A stretch of DNA of 64,000 bases from Wurfbainia villosa (GCA_025175895.1 CM046004.1:5022001-5086000), one strand, 5' to 3'. Shown: positions 23,903-37,995, counted from the first letter of the stretch. Translations and numbers: made by a program. The notes: generated by a model not told the origin, from the letters alone.

Positions 23903-24062
23903 GTATTGGAATCGAAGGCGAGATCAAATGGAACAGAACAAACTGCGGCCGGCGCCAGTTGGTACATCGACGGAATCGAGGAGTGCAGTTGTCGGATTGC
24001 AGGAGTTCCATAAGTTTTAGCATTGTTTGGTTTCTAGGAAAGTAGGAATTTATGTTCATCAA

Positions 24063-24486
24063 TTCAGATCACTCTTGATTTTATAATTATTTATTCGTAT
24101 TTTGTTCTTATCTATCTTTACTGACAAATAATAGAAATCTGTGTTATAAACCAAGAAGATCTCCAAAACTGAAGACACTTCAAACCAGGAAGATCTCCAG
24201 TTGCATCCTCATTTACACACTTCTTCAGATCATTCAATACAATACAAGATATCAAACCAATATCATACATATCTAGTCCATTCAAACTTCACAACAATTT
24301 ACAGTAAGAAACGAAAAGATTGATGAAAACTAAGACTAGCTGTGTAAATGCCAGTCTTGAATTTTTTTTTTTTTTTTTTTTTTGGAAAAAGGTACTGATC
24401 CTAGGATTCTTGAACCTTTCCCTGTTAGTATTCAATCCTGATTATCTTGTAATCTCAGAAACGATGAATCCGGAAGCATTCAGAAT
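24063..24486. other. Spacer with a 23-bp poly(T) tract
   Basis: Upstream flank of subtilase 2 and probable 3' untranslated region of the TRM-like gene. It includes a long T run at about 24362-24384. No gene is seen. Confidence 0.5.
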
Positions 24487-27400
24487 TCAACACTCAGAAT
24501 CACAAACAATTTCTTTTACTACGTCATCTAAGATGGCATCACATAACTTATTGGTGATGTTCTCAGCTTCGAACCGAAGATCTATCCAACACTGACCCTT
24601 CAAGCCCTTTGCCACTACTTGATCTAATGTGTTGGGCAAATGTATTCGAAGATGCCACTCAAGTCCTTTTCTAACTTCACGGATTAAGCTTCCACCAAGA
24701 GGGACAGGTAGGACATTCTGCTTGATGAAAGATAGCCATGGGGTACATGCCAAGAACCTTTCATGTATCTCTGAAAGGACTTCATTCATGCAGTCGAATA
24801 GAAGCTTAGGGTCGTCTAGCAGAAAGCAAAAAAAGATTCCGATTTCATTGAACAAAGATGGTTCAAGTAATTGGTCCTCCATATCCCATTTCCTTGGTGG
24901 GAATTCCTTGGTAAGGCCAGAAGCTTCAAGGACTGCTTGAACATAGTCAAACCTTGCTTGATAGTCTTGAAGATAGTCTCTCAACCTGACATTTGAATCC
25001 GGCGACTCGACAATTCCCACAAAGTCGCTTCCTTCTTCATGAACAGCTTGTTGATGTCGTACATGATTATCATCTGTAAAAGGGAAACAAATTCAGCTGG
25101 GATCGAAACTGAAAACCTAGACTGCTACATACTGAAGAAGTGATGCTATTCTATTTTTCCAGATCATACAATTATCAATGTCAGCAGAGTCAGGACTGTT
25201 AATATCATCTGATACGAATTGTTCGAGAACAGATACTGGACTTGGTTGCTCGAGCTTTTCATTAATGCTTCCAAGAGTTGTTAAGTTCTCCCCAGCTATG
25301 TTACTTGGTCGGAGCTTGGACTGCACCAGTGTCAATGATTTTTCTTCAAGGGCATCCTACAAGAACAGTACTGGTGTGTTCTTAATAACAAGAAAACATC
25401 CACAAAAAAGCAAAAGAAAGAAAAAAAAAACTAATTTCACATTAGTTACCGAGACTGGTGATACAGTAGATTCCTCTTCACAAATTTCATCGACAACTAT
25501 TAGTTCACTTCCACTTGATTCCAACGGTATGACCAAATCGTTAGAATCCACAATGCTTTTAGTATCGAGCATTTCAATGATCTCTGTATTTCCTGCTAAA
25601 AGATTTTAGAGTTAATAATATATGATCATAATAAATTAGGAGGATCTTATCTTATAAAAGTTACCTTCCATGTTCAAGTCTTTACTGACATATGTTACCT
25701 CCGGTGAACTGGTTTCAGCAAGTTCTGCAGTCAAGGTCAGAATTAGATTTCATCACCTGGGATGCACACAGAATGGAGAACTTCACACAAACTATATTTT
25801 AGATTTATTGGTTTCACCTCCTCGATCTAAATGTCGTAATGAGGAATCTCCTGTCTCTTTAGGTGACATTGCAAATTCATCTCTTTGAGAATTGGATGCA
25901 GGAGATAACTCGTTGAAATCTAAAAGAGAAAGTAGTTTAACCAAAGGTTCCGAAGCTTGGACTCTAGGCAAACCATCAACTCTTGTGTCCAGCATCTCAG
26001 CAAGATGTTTCCTGGCTTCCTCGTATATAAAAGACTCAGATCTCGATGCAGAGTGAGAAATATGACTATTGCCATCGACTTCAAAAGTTTCTTCTGAAAT
26101 AATCTTCTCGCTTATATTGCCAGGATCAAATGATCTGGGCAGCTTGTTAACATCGTAACAATGACTCACTGAGCTTGCTGCTGCACTTCCACCATGTATC
26201 AGTTCAGATAAATCACCAAAGTCAGTGGATCTAACTGGAATTCTGTGTAGAATACCATCCATGGAAATAACATGTCGTGTTTGCCTGCTCTCACGAAATA
26301 TTTGCTGGATTTTCCTCTTAATTTCTTTAATGGAAAAATTGGATGCAATTCTTTCACTGCTTTCATTATCCTTGAGCGCATGATGGGATTGTGGTGAAGA
26401 ACTCGGAATAAAAGAAGAATTCAGAGATCTTACTCGGTTTGGTCTCAAAACAACAATTTTGTTCAAAGCTTCAGAACTTGAGTTCTGCTTGTTTTGCTTT
26501 ATCGCCTTTAACTTGTCTTTTCTCCAGAAAAAGTTGTGTCTCTTTTGTTTTTGAAGTGATTGATTACTGTCAGATTCATTGCTCTCACCTGAATTTCCAT
26601 TCTCCTCCACTAACAGTGTGACATTCTCTGAATATCTTTCTGATCCTAGTTTGGATGTTTTCTTTACCTGAACATCATGAAGATTTTGAATAAATTTAAG
26701 CAAAAATGAATCTGGATCTTGGAGGAGCTTCATGAATAGCTCCTTATCTGAATTTGTAACATATAATTGATCCATTAGTTTTTTCGGTTGCACAGCCAAG
26801 TGCCCATTGTTTTGTCCCTCAATCATAAACCTCTGACCAGCAATGATCTGAACAAAATCAGCTAGTTTATGCTGAATGAAAGATATATTTTCATCAAGAC
26901 TATCACCAAACTCACCAAGATGGCAATGACTCCTAAGACTAGCACTTTCCAAGGAAGGAAGTAAATCAAACATATCGTTAGAATCAACATTGGCTTGTTG
27001 GCCTCTATAACTTTCCAAGTCTAATAGAAGCGCCGGTATGTCAAAGGTAAGAGAAGATATTTCTGTTAGATCCGTACTCCCTGAATGAATCCCTTCCAAA
27101 CTGCCTGAAACAGCCATAACATTTTCTCCTTGATTTCCATGAATTAATTTTGAGTTTTGTCTTGTCAGCTTATAGTTCCACTTGACGGGTACTTCCCTTT
27201 GCATACTAGAAGTTACCCTTTGAGTTTCATCCATTGAAATTTTCTTTATGAGAGATTGAAACATCTCTTCGTCTAACAATTCTTTTATGCTAGTCAAACC
27301 CAAACTTGCCTGATCTTGTCTAATTTCATCGGTAAGCTGATGAAATAAAACAACAAAGAGATAAATGAAAAACATCAAAGAGAGAAATGTGGATAAACAA

Positions 27401-28160
27401 AGGAGAAAGCTCAATAGTTTTTGGCAATGAGAATTGTGAAATTATCAAATGCATCCAGTAGTGTGTGTGACAAGAACATTGAATTAGATAAATGATACAA
27501 AAGTGACATTCTCGGAATGTATGGCTTAGCATGGTTATTAACATAAAAATTTGATGTCCTCTGTTTATGACTGAAAATTTTCAAAACTCACAGTGCCAGT
27601 TTCATGTGAATTTCTGAGTGAAAGCTTAATTTTAGAGTATCCAGTACCTGCATAAAATACAACATCAATAAGTTCCTATTTTAAATTGTCCATCAAATGT
27701 CACACACAAGGACTTGAACAAATAAGACTATGGAATTGACAAATGATGAGTGTGAAAATTGACTAGTTCCAGCCAAAGTTAACTGACGAATGTAAAGAAT
27801 ACAGACAACTAAAAATTTGTATGTTTTCTGGAAATTAAAAGAAAATACTCATGAGGACGAGTTTTATGCATAACAACATTATTATTATGTATTTATATAA
27901 CTTAAAAGTAATTACACATTTTAACTGCATAAAATCCAGATCTACAAAAACTCTTAATTGCTTAAAAAGCAACTGCTGCAACACAAATTCTGCTAACTGA
28001 AAATATTACCAGTATGTCTATTGCTCCCATGCCTCTTATCTGAAAGTAACTTCTGAGTTGGATGGCCCCGACGGAAATCAAACAAGCTAATCAAACCCCA
28101 CATACATCCAACATTGTTCCTTTGAGGTTGTGCTGGCCGTTTCTTTGATCTTTTTGCCAT
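24487..28160 (-). CDS. TRM-like protein with DUF3741/DUF4378-type domains, seven exons
   Basis: I rebuilt seven exons with GT-AG sites and matching phases: 28160-28010, 27647-27592, 27336-25818, 25724-25665, 25592-25450, 25356-25170 and 25073-24487. They total 2703 nt, 900 residues. The N-terminus has GCMWGLISLFDFRRGHPTQK (18-37), the conserved start of many plant TRM/LONGIFOLIA-related proteins. Exon 3 (70-575) is largely polar and serine-rich, with YEEARKHLAEMLDTR near its end. Exon 6 has EQPSPVSVLEQF (about 679-690), a common short motif of the family. Exon 7 holds the C-terminal DUF4378 region (about 735-895), from RDYLQDYQARFDYVQAVLEA. Family members bind TON1 and microtubules at the cell cortex and affect cell shape; that role is inferred here. 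A 5' UTR intron is possible, with a donor at 29612 on the minus strand. No disruptions were seen. Confidence 0.85.
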
Positions 28161-29800
28161 AAGTTTCTCAGTCTAGAGTTCAAAGTTGAAAGAAGTGAAT
28201 GAGAAGTGTTTGAAGAAAAACTAGAGTCAGAATTTGATTGGACAGATCTTCCAAAGAAAAAAAATAGTAATTGTATAAAGTTACATAAAACAGAACATGT
28301 CACTGAGAAATCTTTGCACTAGTAAATCCTCATGTCCAATCAAGAGGCAAACAGCTGAATTAATTGACAGAAAATAAGAGGGGGATGAGAAATAAAAGGC
28401 TTAGTGAGGCTATAAGTTAGTCAATTTTCTTTGAAACCATTTATGCTAGCACTTGATAGATCATATATGGTGGTTGTCAGTTTGATGTTCAGTTTCACTG
28501 AATTTTATGTTAGTATAAGGTAAACAACTGTATATGTTCCCTTCCAAGTTTAAGTTACAGATTGAGCATTTTTGCAGAAAAAAACCGTGGCTAAAATCTC
28601 TTCGTATTTACGTCAACTAATGTTTGTGCTTCTTTCAGTTTTTTATAGTAATGACCATTTATAAGTTACAAAGAGCAACTAAGATGCTGATCGTATATGG
28701 TTCTCATCTTTGTTCTTCTTTGGTTCTTCTGTCACTGGAGATGATATGGATTATGGATGAAAGCAATTTTATAAATATTTAAAATTTTCAGAATGATAAT
28801 GAAGGGAGAAAAACCAGATGACAACAAACCACTTCATCAAATTCACTTTTTTGTTCTATTTGTTTGATACTTCTTTCCAGATTTTTTAACAAGTCGAAAT
28901 AACATAAAGTATCTTTTTTTGTTGGAGGCACAGAAGTAATGATAGAAATCTGAATTATTTGCAGAAATTTTTGGTTTTAACAATAAGGAAAACCAGTTAA
29001 AGAAGGATGATCAATTTCCAATCTACAAGATGCCCAATCCACTTCATGCAACTTTCTCTTAGACCTTAACACTGTCATCTCATGAAAACAAACAAATTAA
29101 GGGGTAACTAACCTGTTTGTTTGAAGAACTAGCAAAGAGAAAACTCGAGAAAACTCTTGATGCTAAAGGAAATATTGTGGTTCGGCTAATACATAAAATC
29201 CAGTCCATGCAAGATAAACATGGATAAAGATATACGATGCAGAGAGGCATCTAGATGTGTATGCATATTTTCAGTGATTAACCAAAAAGGATGATTCCAT
29301 AAGATCATTCACATTTATACCGTTGAAATAAACAAATCACTAGATCCCAAATTTTTTGTGGCGAACTGTATAACTTGTGGTTTCAGAAGTGAAATCACAA
29401 GCAAGCATGCAAACCAAAATAGTCGATGAAACAGCGATTCACCTGTGCAGACAAGATATTCAGGACAATTAATTCCTACATTTTAGAAGAAGAAACACAT
29501 CAAATACACCGACACCATCGCTAGGATGATCAGAGAAGGCAACTCAAGGGAAGAACCAAATCTAAAAGGCAAAACCCATTACGAGGGCAAGCCCGGCAGG
29601 AGAAGAAAGTACCTGAGTTGCAATTTCTAGACCCCTCCTCCTTATTCTCAAAGCCTCAGATTGTTGAATATGAGATGGCCAGTTTGGTTACTGTGTCCAA
29701 GCAAGGAATAACAACTTTCCCTCCTCTCTGGGCTAGATGAGCCAAACTCGCCCCCTTTTCCTATTTGAATGCAATGGCCTTCAGAAGCTTGAATCTGCCA
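28161..29800 (-). promoter_or_regulatory. 5' leader region of the TRM-like gene
   Basis: No competing coding frame is seen. On the minus strand a good donor (CAACTCAG then GTACTTTC, junction 29613/29612) could end a 5' UTR exon spliced to the ATG exon. The matching acceptor upstream of 28160 was not pinned down, so the transcription start probably lies above about 29.6 kb. Confidence 0.4.
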
Positions 29801-32800
29801 ACAGAATCAATATAGAGTAAGCATCGCCCTACGGGGGGCAATTAATGGAGAAGCGCAGATGCAAATAATCGAAACAAGTAAACATATTTTCTCCTCCACT
29901 CTTTAGTTGAAGCTACTACAGAAGTATAACCTGTTGGCGGCAAGAACTGCTATTTTTCCCTGGCGATTTCTCCGTAACCTGCGTGTTGCATCCTTGAATT
30001 CCACCCAAAATTATTATTTTAGACTAGTTCTGCAGTCCGACACGGCGGAGATAACCAGAAAAAAAAAATGGGCAAAGTGCCTAGAAAAGGTGCTCCACCG
30101 GCCCAGCACAAAGCGAGCGTCTCATGGCGGCACGCGGCCGCCATTAAGCAAAGGAGAGGATTAGGAAGGCGGAGCAAGCGCTGTGGCTGAGTGGAGGAAT
30201 CGTCCGCATTGTAGAAAAGGTCGTCGAGCTTCAACCGCCTTTATTTCCTTGCGCTTTTTACCGGCTCAACAGCAGTGGTGACTGGTGGGTGGCTCGCTGC
30301 CATTGCTTTCCTTGCCCTTCGTCAACGAAGAATTGGTAACAGCGGGACGAAAGATTTTGGCATGTCACTCTGCAAGCACTGCCTTTGCTTACGTTAATAT
30401 AATTGCATGATCAAAATTCAAATACGTAGTTATGGTTGATAATCAACTCTTATTTCTTGCGATTTTGGAGAATTGTTTGATATTAGTCAGAGATGGAGAA
30501 TGGATACTTAAAATTGACCATCTTTATTCGCATGTATCGAAGAAGAAAGCAACTAAGGCCAATTAATAGCTAGTTGATATAGTTGCCATGACCCATGGCC
30601 GTATGAAACAGTAGGTACTCGGAGAATATTGATTGATAATTTAGTTACAAGTGTTTGAAACAGTTGATACTAATCTTGTTGATGGTGATATTGCTCGCTT
30701 TACGTCCTGCATGCCCTAAACCCCAAGGGACAGCCTCCCCCAACCTTAGTTAACTTAGAGTAGTGTCGGTTGGCCTTTCGCAATTGAGACTGGTCACCAT
30801 CCGTGGAGGAAGACTTTCTTCATTTGGTGAGATTTCGCCATCTTGTTCGTTTTATGGGGATATATCGATGCTGCAAGTTGAGCCTGTGATGACAATAATG
30901 GAAGCTTGAAGGTAGCTGAAGAAGAAGAAGACCTTGGCATGGTTAGTTTAATGGCGTTCTTTGGGTGTGGATTTGGTCCTATTTTGTCTTCTCTATCGCT
31001 TGTCTCATTGTGAGAGCGAGATCATATATGTGAGTGGCTTTTCTGTTTCACGCCTAAGTAATGGGGAAGACGGGCAGTCTCTGTCAACAACTTAACTCTT
31101 ATTTAGATGAAAAAAAAAATATTTCATAAATTAAAGCTATGGTAAATATTTTAATTAGATAATGTGAAATTAAAATTAGATACAATATATTTAATTATAA
31201 TAGAGAATAAAACCAACTATGCAAATTAAAGGGATATCCATATAACTAATTATTCTTATTTAGTATAGGATAAATCTGAATTGTTATGGTTATTATGAAC
31301 ATCCAAAATTAAGTAATTTATCAAACTCTTTATAAATAATAGTGGCGTATATGAATACTAAATAGAGATAGTTTCAACTAAAACTTAAAACTCATTTGGT
31401 AGTAAACGTGCGTGAGATATATCTATATATATTGGTGGTTGAGAAAATATAATGCAAACAAAAAGTACATTATTAATTCTTTGTAGTATTCATTTATATA
31501 TAGTTTCTTCCTATTCTCCCACGACAAGGAATTGCACTTGATCACGTGTTTTTTCGAGTATTTTAGGTCGTCACTAAAACATTTATGATTTTGGTGAAAA
31601 TTTTGGCAAAAGATGCTTGCAATTCTTAGGTTGTGAGCTGGGAGAGACCACCCATGGACCATGCATGATCTCCAGCAGTTGGACACGGACACCGCTTTTG
31701 CCTTTTTGGAAGTGATCTCTATCTTATCCATCACCCTGAGATCTCAACGTACGCTCAGTCCAAATTCATCCATCCATTAATAATTAATACAAAGAAAATG
31801 AATCCATAATTTCCTTTCGAGAAATCAATTAAGCTTATACCGATACTGTTTGAAGTAATATAATTGAAATGAGGTTAAAAAGATCAGAGACGTGTAATAA
31901 AATCCACTGCCTAGCGACGACGTACGCCGGGCAGTGCAAGAGGTTGCTGTCTCTCCATAGAAAAGCTGCTCGACAGTGAGGCTAAATCAGCTTTAGGTCG
32001 AAGATCAATTTTGCTTCGAGGGAAAAAGGAGGCTAGATAGTGAAGGAAAGAAACTCTTGACGCAACAATCATGATCGATGATCTCTATTGATTCCTTTCC
32101 CAACTGGCACCACAAGATCTTGAGGCAAGGGAGGCATCATGTGGTCAGCTTATGTGAATCTAGCTAGAGGAGTAGACGTCCATTCTGCAATAAATGCCTC
32201 AATTGATTATTTCAGTCAGCTGTGATGTGTTTTACTTCTGGTTAATTAATTCACCAGAAACTTTGAGGGGAAAAGAAATATGAAGCCATCAAGTTAACTT
32301 TGGCAGGAACGACCCATTCAAAAGTGAAGAGAAGAAGTTAAGTCTGGTGGGTAGACGTCATACGGACCCTACTACAACTAGAGAGTGTCGGCACAAGGCA
32401 GCTGACGAGAGAAAAGGAAGAAAAGGTTAACATGCAGTGGCAGTGGTTGTGGCTGTGGTGATAAGGAAAAGGAAGAAAAGGTTGAAGAAGATCACCTGCC
32501 AAAGCAAGGCATATATATATATTAATTAAACTTACTTAACGAATGATATTGAAATCTGAAATTAACTCGTTGAGAGAAAGAAACAGTGTTTCTAGGCCCC
32601 AGAATTAAGGTACAGATGTCATTGTTGCCTTTTGTAAGGTGGAAAGGGAGAAGAAATTATTGAAGGGGAAAGCATGCTTTTAGGGAGGTGGTGGAGGTAG
32701 CTAAGCAAGAGTGGTGGTGCGAGCGAGTGCAAAGTTGAGGGGAAATAATGGGGTTTAGGGCCACACAAATGGATGTGGTGGGTAGCAGATTCTGTTCTTC

Positions 32801-34806
32801 CTTCCCCCACGCACAGCGAGTTGTCTCAAACGGATGCACACTTTTGGGCTTTCCGTGTGCTGCATGCCACTGCCAGCGCAAAAGGGTCAAGGAAGAAGGA
32901 AGAAGGAAGAAGGAAGAGGAGGTGTGCGCGGAGAGTCATAAGTTATGGGAAAGAAGAGAAGAGCAGGACTTTTATGGGCATTTCAAGGAGGCCCTTGTGC
33001 AAGACAAGATGATCCATTGTTATCCTATTTCTTTGGTCTGAGTTTGAAAATATTTATACATCTTTTTCACGAAGCCACATCAGATTTAATCTTTCATTAT
33101 TATCTTAAATGTGATGCGGTGTAAATCACCCAACTAGCATACATTAATTGAGGATCTATTTTTATTTGTTAAAAGGGATACATCATCATCCGTAAACATT
33201 ATGGCGAACAGTTTGACAATATGTAGACGACCTACGTGCAAATCAATTGAAATCTAAGATATACCTAGTTGAAGTGGGTAAGCGAGTCGGAATGTTGTGC
33301 AACTAATCTTAGATTTTTAGATAAGCATCTTACCATTCACATATTAAAGTATCCTATTAACACTAGTGAAACTCAAGATTTCATATTACAACACATTGAT
33401 AGATATCATCATTAGTAACATCAGCTCTTAGCCATGACATACACTTTCAATATTTGTGGCCAAACTTAGCTATAATTGATAGCATCAATCTTGCAAAGAT
33501 TTGAGTGTTTTTAGCTTTTTATTCTCTTACTGCCGTATGTCAACATCGATAGAATTTATGCACTATATAAAAAGTTTGTATAAACATCCAGACACCCCTC
33601 GATATTTTGTATATATAGTTGTATATCAGAGCCTAAAGACATAGAACAAGGGTCTACTATACCTAAGGTCTTATAGCATATTCAAGACAAGTAAAATTCA
33701 TTATGGTTTAAGTAGATTCTTCACACTTACCTGAAGCATGTAGGCCTAAGAACTTGGCAGATGAAGTGTACTAATTCACCATTGATTAAGAAATTTTTGC
33801 ACATAAAAAAATGAGATACTTAACAAAGAGAAATCAACAATAGCATCCAACATGCTTATAATTTAGTTCATTCAATCAAGTAAAGAGATTGATAGAACTT
33901 ATGAGTACTTTAAGAGAACAAGAATCAGACAGTCATAAGTCAACACTATATAGAAGATATATATCCAAGCTATTCATGCTTTCACAATTTGACTGTCGAC
34001 TCATAAGCGACTGCCAATCAAAGATCGCTTGTCATTTGTAGAGGATAAGAATTTCATTTTTTGTGCTAGTATAGGTAGAACACATAACAATCTATTCTTT
34101 ATGTGCCCCCTCACAAGGCTTATTATGAAGAAAAGTCAAAAGTTAGTTTCACATGCAACAGAAAATAACTACTAATAGGAGAATATTCAGAGTCTTCAAA
34201 CAGTAATACCGAGACAATCGAATTTCGACGAGAGAGACATCTAACTATAACATGTATGATTCATCATATATGGATGTATAGAAATAGAGTTATTTTTGAG
34301 AAGAAAAGGATGGATGTAAAAGGTACCTATAAAAAAAATTTCAAATACATGTGTATATATTCATATTATACATCTCTTTTTATATAATATAAAAATATTT
34401 ACCTATCAAAGAAAATGGTGATCGAAATTCATAATTATTATAATATACAAAATGAGTTAATAAATATATTAAGGAATATAAATTAAAAAAAATAAACCTT
34501 TCAATTATACTTGATTAATCCATCTATAAGTCATTAAGAATAAATATCTCTTATATTAATATATGTATAGATATTTTAACAAGTCCAAACAAAATAGAAA
34601 AGTATTTTATAAATTTTTTTAAAGTAGATGATATATGAAAGTTCTTTCTGTTATACTTACTAGTATAATTAAAAATTTTAAACTTGATATAAATAAGTTA
34701 TATAATAAGTTTAATTTGAAATTATTAGATATAAATTCTAAAACTTTTGTATACACTATAGGATTGTTATAGTATTAATTTAGTCCTTTATAATCTTGTC
34801 CAAATG
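29801..34806. other. Gene-free intergenic DNA
   Basis: Both strands were scanned. There are only short frames without family likeness, one GA-rich purine block near 32890-32925 and long AT-rich tracts after 33.0 kb. No TE termini, tRNA or microRNA hairpin could be supported. Confidence 0.5.
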
Positions 34807-35330
34807 TTATAATATTTTTCAATAATTTATCAAACAGTGCTCCTGAAGTTTGGAATTGTCTAAAAAACGTTTCATACTTTCATATTTATCAAATAGGGCA
34901 CTTAATTTCCTTTTTACCCTTCAGAAATAACGCACTTAATTTTTGAACATGGTGCTGGAATTGCACCACCACTGTGGTGCTGAGATTGCAAATTTCAAAG
35001 ACCATGGTGGTGTCATCTTTATTGCACTCACCACCAGACGTCTTCAAATTAAATTCGGACTATAGTGGTGTTGGGATTTGGAATTTCAGCACCACAGTGG
35101 TGGTGCTAGGATTGCACCACCAGCGTGTCTTGAAATTCAAATCACCACAAGATGATCTTTGGAATTTGAATTCCCAAAGACCAAGTTGAAATTAAGTCTT
35201 ATTTATTTCAAGAGTAAAAAGAGAATTAAGTGCGTTATTTGGTAAATATAAAAGTATGGGGTATTTTTTTGGCAATTCCAAACTTCAGAAGCGCTGTTTG
35301 GTAAATCGCTGAATATTTTTTGATATGACA
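34807..35330. mobile_element. Fold-back element with about 110-bp terminal inverted repeats
   Basis: The left end (34811-34925) and the reverse complement of the right end (35207-35325) match closely. Both read through TTTRYCAAACAGYGCTYCTGAAG, then TTTGGAATTG, then CATACTTTYATATTTAYCAAATA, then GCACTTAAT. The middle has smaller inverted repeats of GGTGGTGC and GCACCACC around CACCACTGTGGTG. There is no coding capacity. Long TIRs suggest a MULE-type or fold-back non-autonomous DNA transposon. A CACTA terminus starts at the next base. Confidence 0.8.
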
Positions 35331-35700
35331 CACTATAAGAAAATTATAGTTTAGAAATAAAATTAGAGATCGAAAATCGGTCTCTAATTCTATTAGTGAC
35401 TGTTTTAGAGATTGAAATTTTCTAAATTTTTAGTCACTAAAATAGAGACCAAATGAAAAATCAATCTCTATAAATTTAGAGATCAATTAGAGACCAAATC
35501 TAGTTTTGGTCTCTAAAATTAGAGATCGAATATAAAATCGATCTCTATTTTAGACACCAAATCTAGTATCGATTTCTAATTTTAGAGATCGAATATAAGA
35601 TCAATCTCTAAATCGATTTTTAATTTAAAGACCGAACTTAAGATCGGGTTTTAAATTAGAAACTAATTTTCTATTCAATTTCTAAATTGAAAAAACCCTA
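35331..35700. mobile_element. CACTA (EnSpm) transposon terminus
   Basis: CACTATAAGAAAA at 35331 is a close variant of the CACTA terminal repeat. It is followed by about 350 bp of the subterminal pattern typical of this superfamily: many direct and inverted copies of TTAGAGATCGAATATAAGATC and its complement. No transposase and no opposite end (TTTTCTTRTAGTG) was found in the window, so it is a one-ended fragment. Confidence 0.75.
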
Positions 35701-35966
35701 TATATTATTTCAATACTCAATATGAACCCAAAAATTACTAATAACATCCAAACACATACAATAACAATAAAAATACAAATCAAATTTAATTTTATTAATA
35801 TCCAAATATATACAATTATAATATAAATAAAAATCAAATTTAATTATCGAAATGTACACAATTATGCTAAAATATTCTCAACATCGGACAAGTCCAACCC
35901 ATGCATTTGTATGCAAGTCAAATTTCAATCAAGTTCATCCCTTTTAAAACATCTGAATGAGAAACG

Positions 35967-37978
35967 TGTTGGACCATTGGCACGTTAGGGGGGGGGGGGG
36001 TTGTTGGAATAGCAATCTTCGATTTGACGCTTCATTCTTAATCGTGTTATGCTTGTCTTTAAAATTGTTATATGCAACGGAATGTAAAACAAATAGAAAC
36101 GAATACAAAATAAACAAGCACACACACAACGTACGATTCTATATGGTTCGGAATCTTCGGTTCCTACTACACGATTGGGCTTTAGTGTCTACACCACTAA
36201 AACTCTTGTCTCCTTCTCGGCAACATGTCGAAGGTGAAGAAACCCCTTACAATATGAATTTACAATATAAATACACAACCAAATACAAGTATGAAAGAAC
36301 TGTAAAGAATACTTTACAAGAATGTTTGATTGCTTGTTGATTTTGGTTGATTTGGAAGCTTTTTGAAGACCTGGAATTGTAGCAGACTTCCCTTCAAAAC
36401 TCTAAGTAATCGGCTACAAAGAACTCCTTCGCGTCCTCCTTTTATAAGCTCCGCATGAACCATTTCTCCACCTTCAGTCGATTGCTCATCACCCTTAATC
36501 GATTGTCGTTCGAATCCAACGGCTATAAACACCATTGTTTCTCTGGATCATCGCTCAACAGATATATAATATTCGACTGCTCATAACCCAATCGACTGCA
36601 GTCCACAGTTGAGGTGTTGGTAAAGCATGTCTTACTTAATTTTGATTGCCTGCTACAATTTCCCCAGTCGACTACTCTACCACAACATTCAACTACTTAT
36701 CGAAATGCTATTTCTCCTTATGTTCTCGACTCGTCCAAGCACCAGCGGTCTTCCCTGAGCGCCTTCAGCTAGTCGACTGCTCTTACTAGTAATCGATTGT
36801 TAAGCACCCACTCTGAAAATCGAGTCGCCCTGTGTCGAGCACCTACTCTGTTTCCCGAGTACCCTCAACCAGTCGACTGCTCTTCCACATAAGTCGATTG
36901 TCGAGCACCCACCAAAATCGAGCTCTACAAAGGGGAGCTCCGCTATCGACCTCTCTACCGGCTAAATCACCACCTTGATCGCCGAGCACCTAGGCTGAAA
37001 ATCGAGCCCCACAGTGGGAGTCGACTGAGCAAAATCTCTAATCGACTGTTAAACCTCAAGCATGAGGTTTGACCCAAGTATGATCTTTTCATACTTAATC
37101 AACCACCCTTGGCTTAGACCTAAGCCTTCTAGCCACCTCCACTAGTCTCATGCCCTCATGGTTCATCCGAGTCCTCCATGACACGTTCACCCTTTATGCT
37201 AGCCTTTATGTGCTTCTAACGACTGTTATATATGTCATTGGATACCCTTAGCCTAGGCGTAAGCCTTCTAGTCACTTTCATCAGCCTCACACCTCTAGGA
37301 TTCATCCGAGTCATGAACGACTTATTCATCCTTGTGCTAGCCTTCAAGTGCTTCCGTCGGCTTCGTTATGCTAACGGATCTACCTTTGCTAAGAGAATGC
37401 ACCACTGGGACTTCTCCATTGCTAAGAGATCGCGTCTCTGGAACTTTCATTGCCAAGAGGTCGCACCTCCGATACTTCACTGCCAAGGCTCCATCTTTGG
37501 ACTTTCCCCTGTCAAGTATCCATACTTGGACTTTCCCTTTGCCAAACATCTATACTTGGACTTTCCCTTTGCCAAACATCTATACTTAGACTTTCCTCGT
37601 TTGTCTAGCATCTAGTCAACCGTGACCTGTCAGGACTTCCATTGCCAAACTTGATCTCCTCGATTAGCCGGGTCTTCCCTTGACTAGTCATACGATTACT
37701 CCTGATCTACCAGGATTTTACTCTGCTCGTGCTAGGTGTCTGGTCAACCTTAACTGACTTGGACTTCCCTTGGCAACTTCCAATTGGACTTTTCAACACC
37801 AAGTGTCTGGTCACCCTTGGCCGACTTGTATTTCACTCATCTCCAAATGACTACAGATGTCTCATATCATCTCATAGTCATACTTTCATCTACACTCAAG
37901 CATAATGTCAAACATCAAAACATTACTCGAATTCCACTCGAGTCTGGTCAATCGTGACCTAGGTCAATTGCACCAACA
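35967..37978 (-). repeat. 3' LTR of the pol-less element
   Basis: On the plus strand it begins TGTTGGACCATTGGC and ends ATTGCACCAACA. It shares the ATGGTTCGGAA block (36143), the AGTCGACTG words (36770-37030), the TTGGACTTTCCC array (37495-37600) and the CAATCGTGACCT terminus with the other two LTRs of the family. A run of 13 G near 35989 is a variant of a shorter G run in the 5' LTR. Confidence 0.85.
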
Positions 37979-37995
37979 ACTCTCTCTTTTTGATG
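37979..37995 (-). other. Polypurine tract of the pol-less element
   Basis: On the minus strand, CATCAAAAAGAGAGAGT is followed directly by TGTTGGTG, the 3' LTR start. This is the expected plus-strand priming site. Confidence 0.75.

Noticed and set aside
23853..24062. Upstream in-frame ATG extending subtilase 2 by 70 residues
   Set aside because: Same reasons as for the paralogue; the TATA box at 23895-23902 would be internal.
30175..30245. tRNA-Ser-like start (GTGGCTGAGTGG)
   Set aside because: No cloverleaf can be completed: no matching acceptor stem, anticodon arm or TTCGA loop at the right distance.
32748..33041. 97-codon ORF with lysine/glutamate run
   Set aside because: The charged run comes from a GAA/GGA purine tract and no domain is visible.
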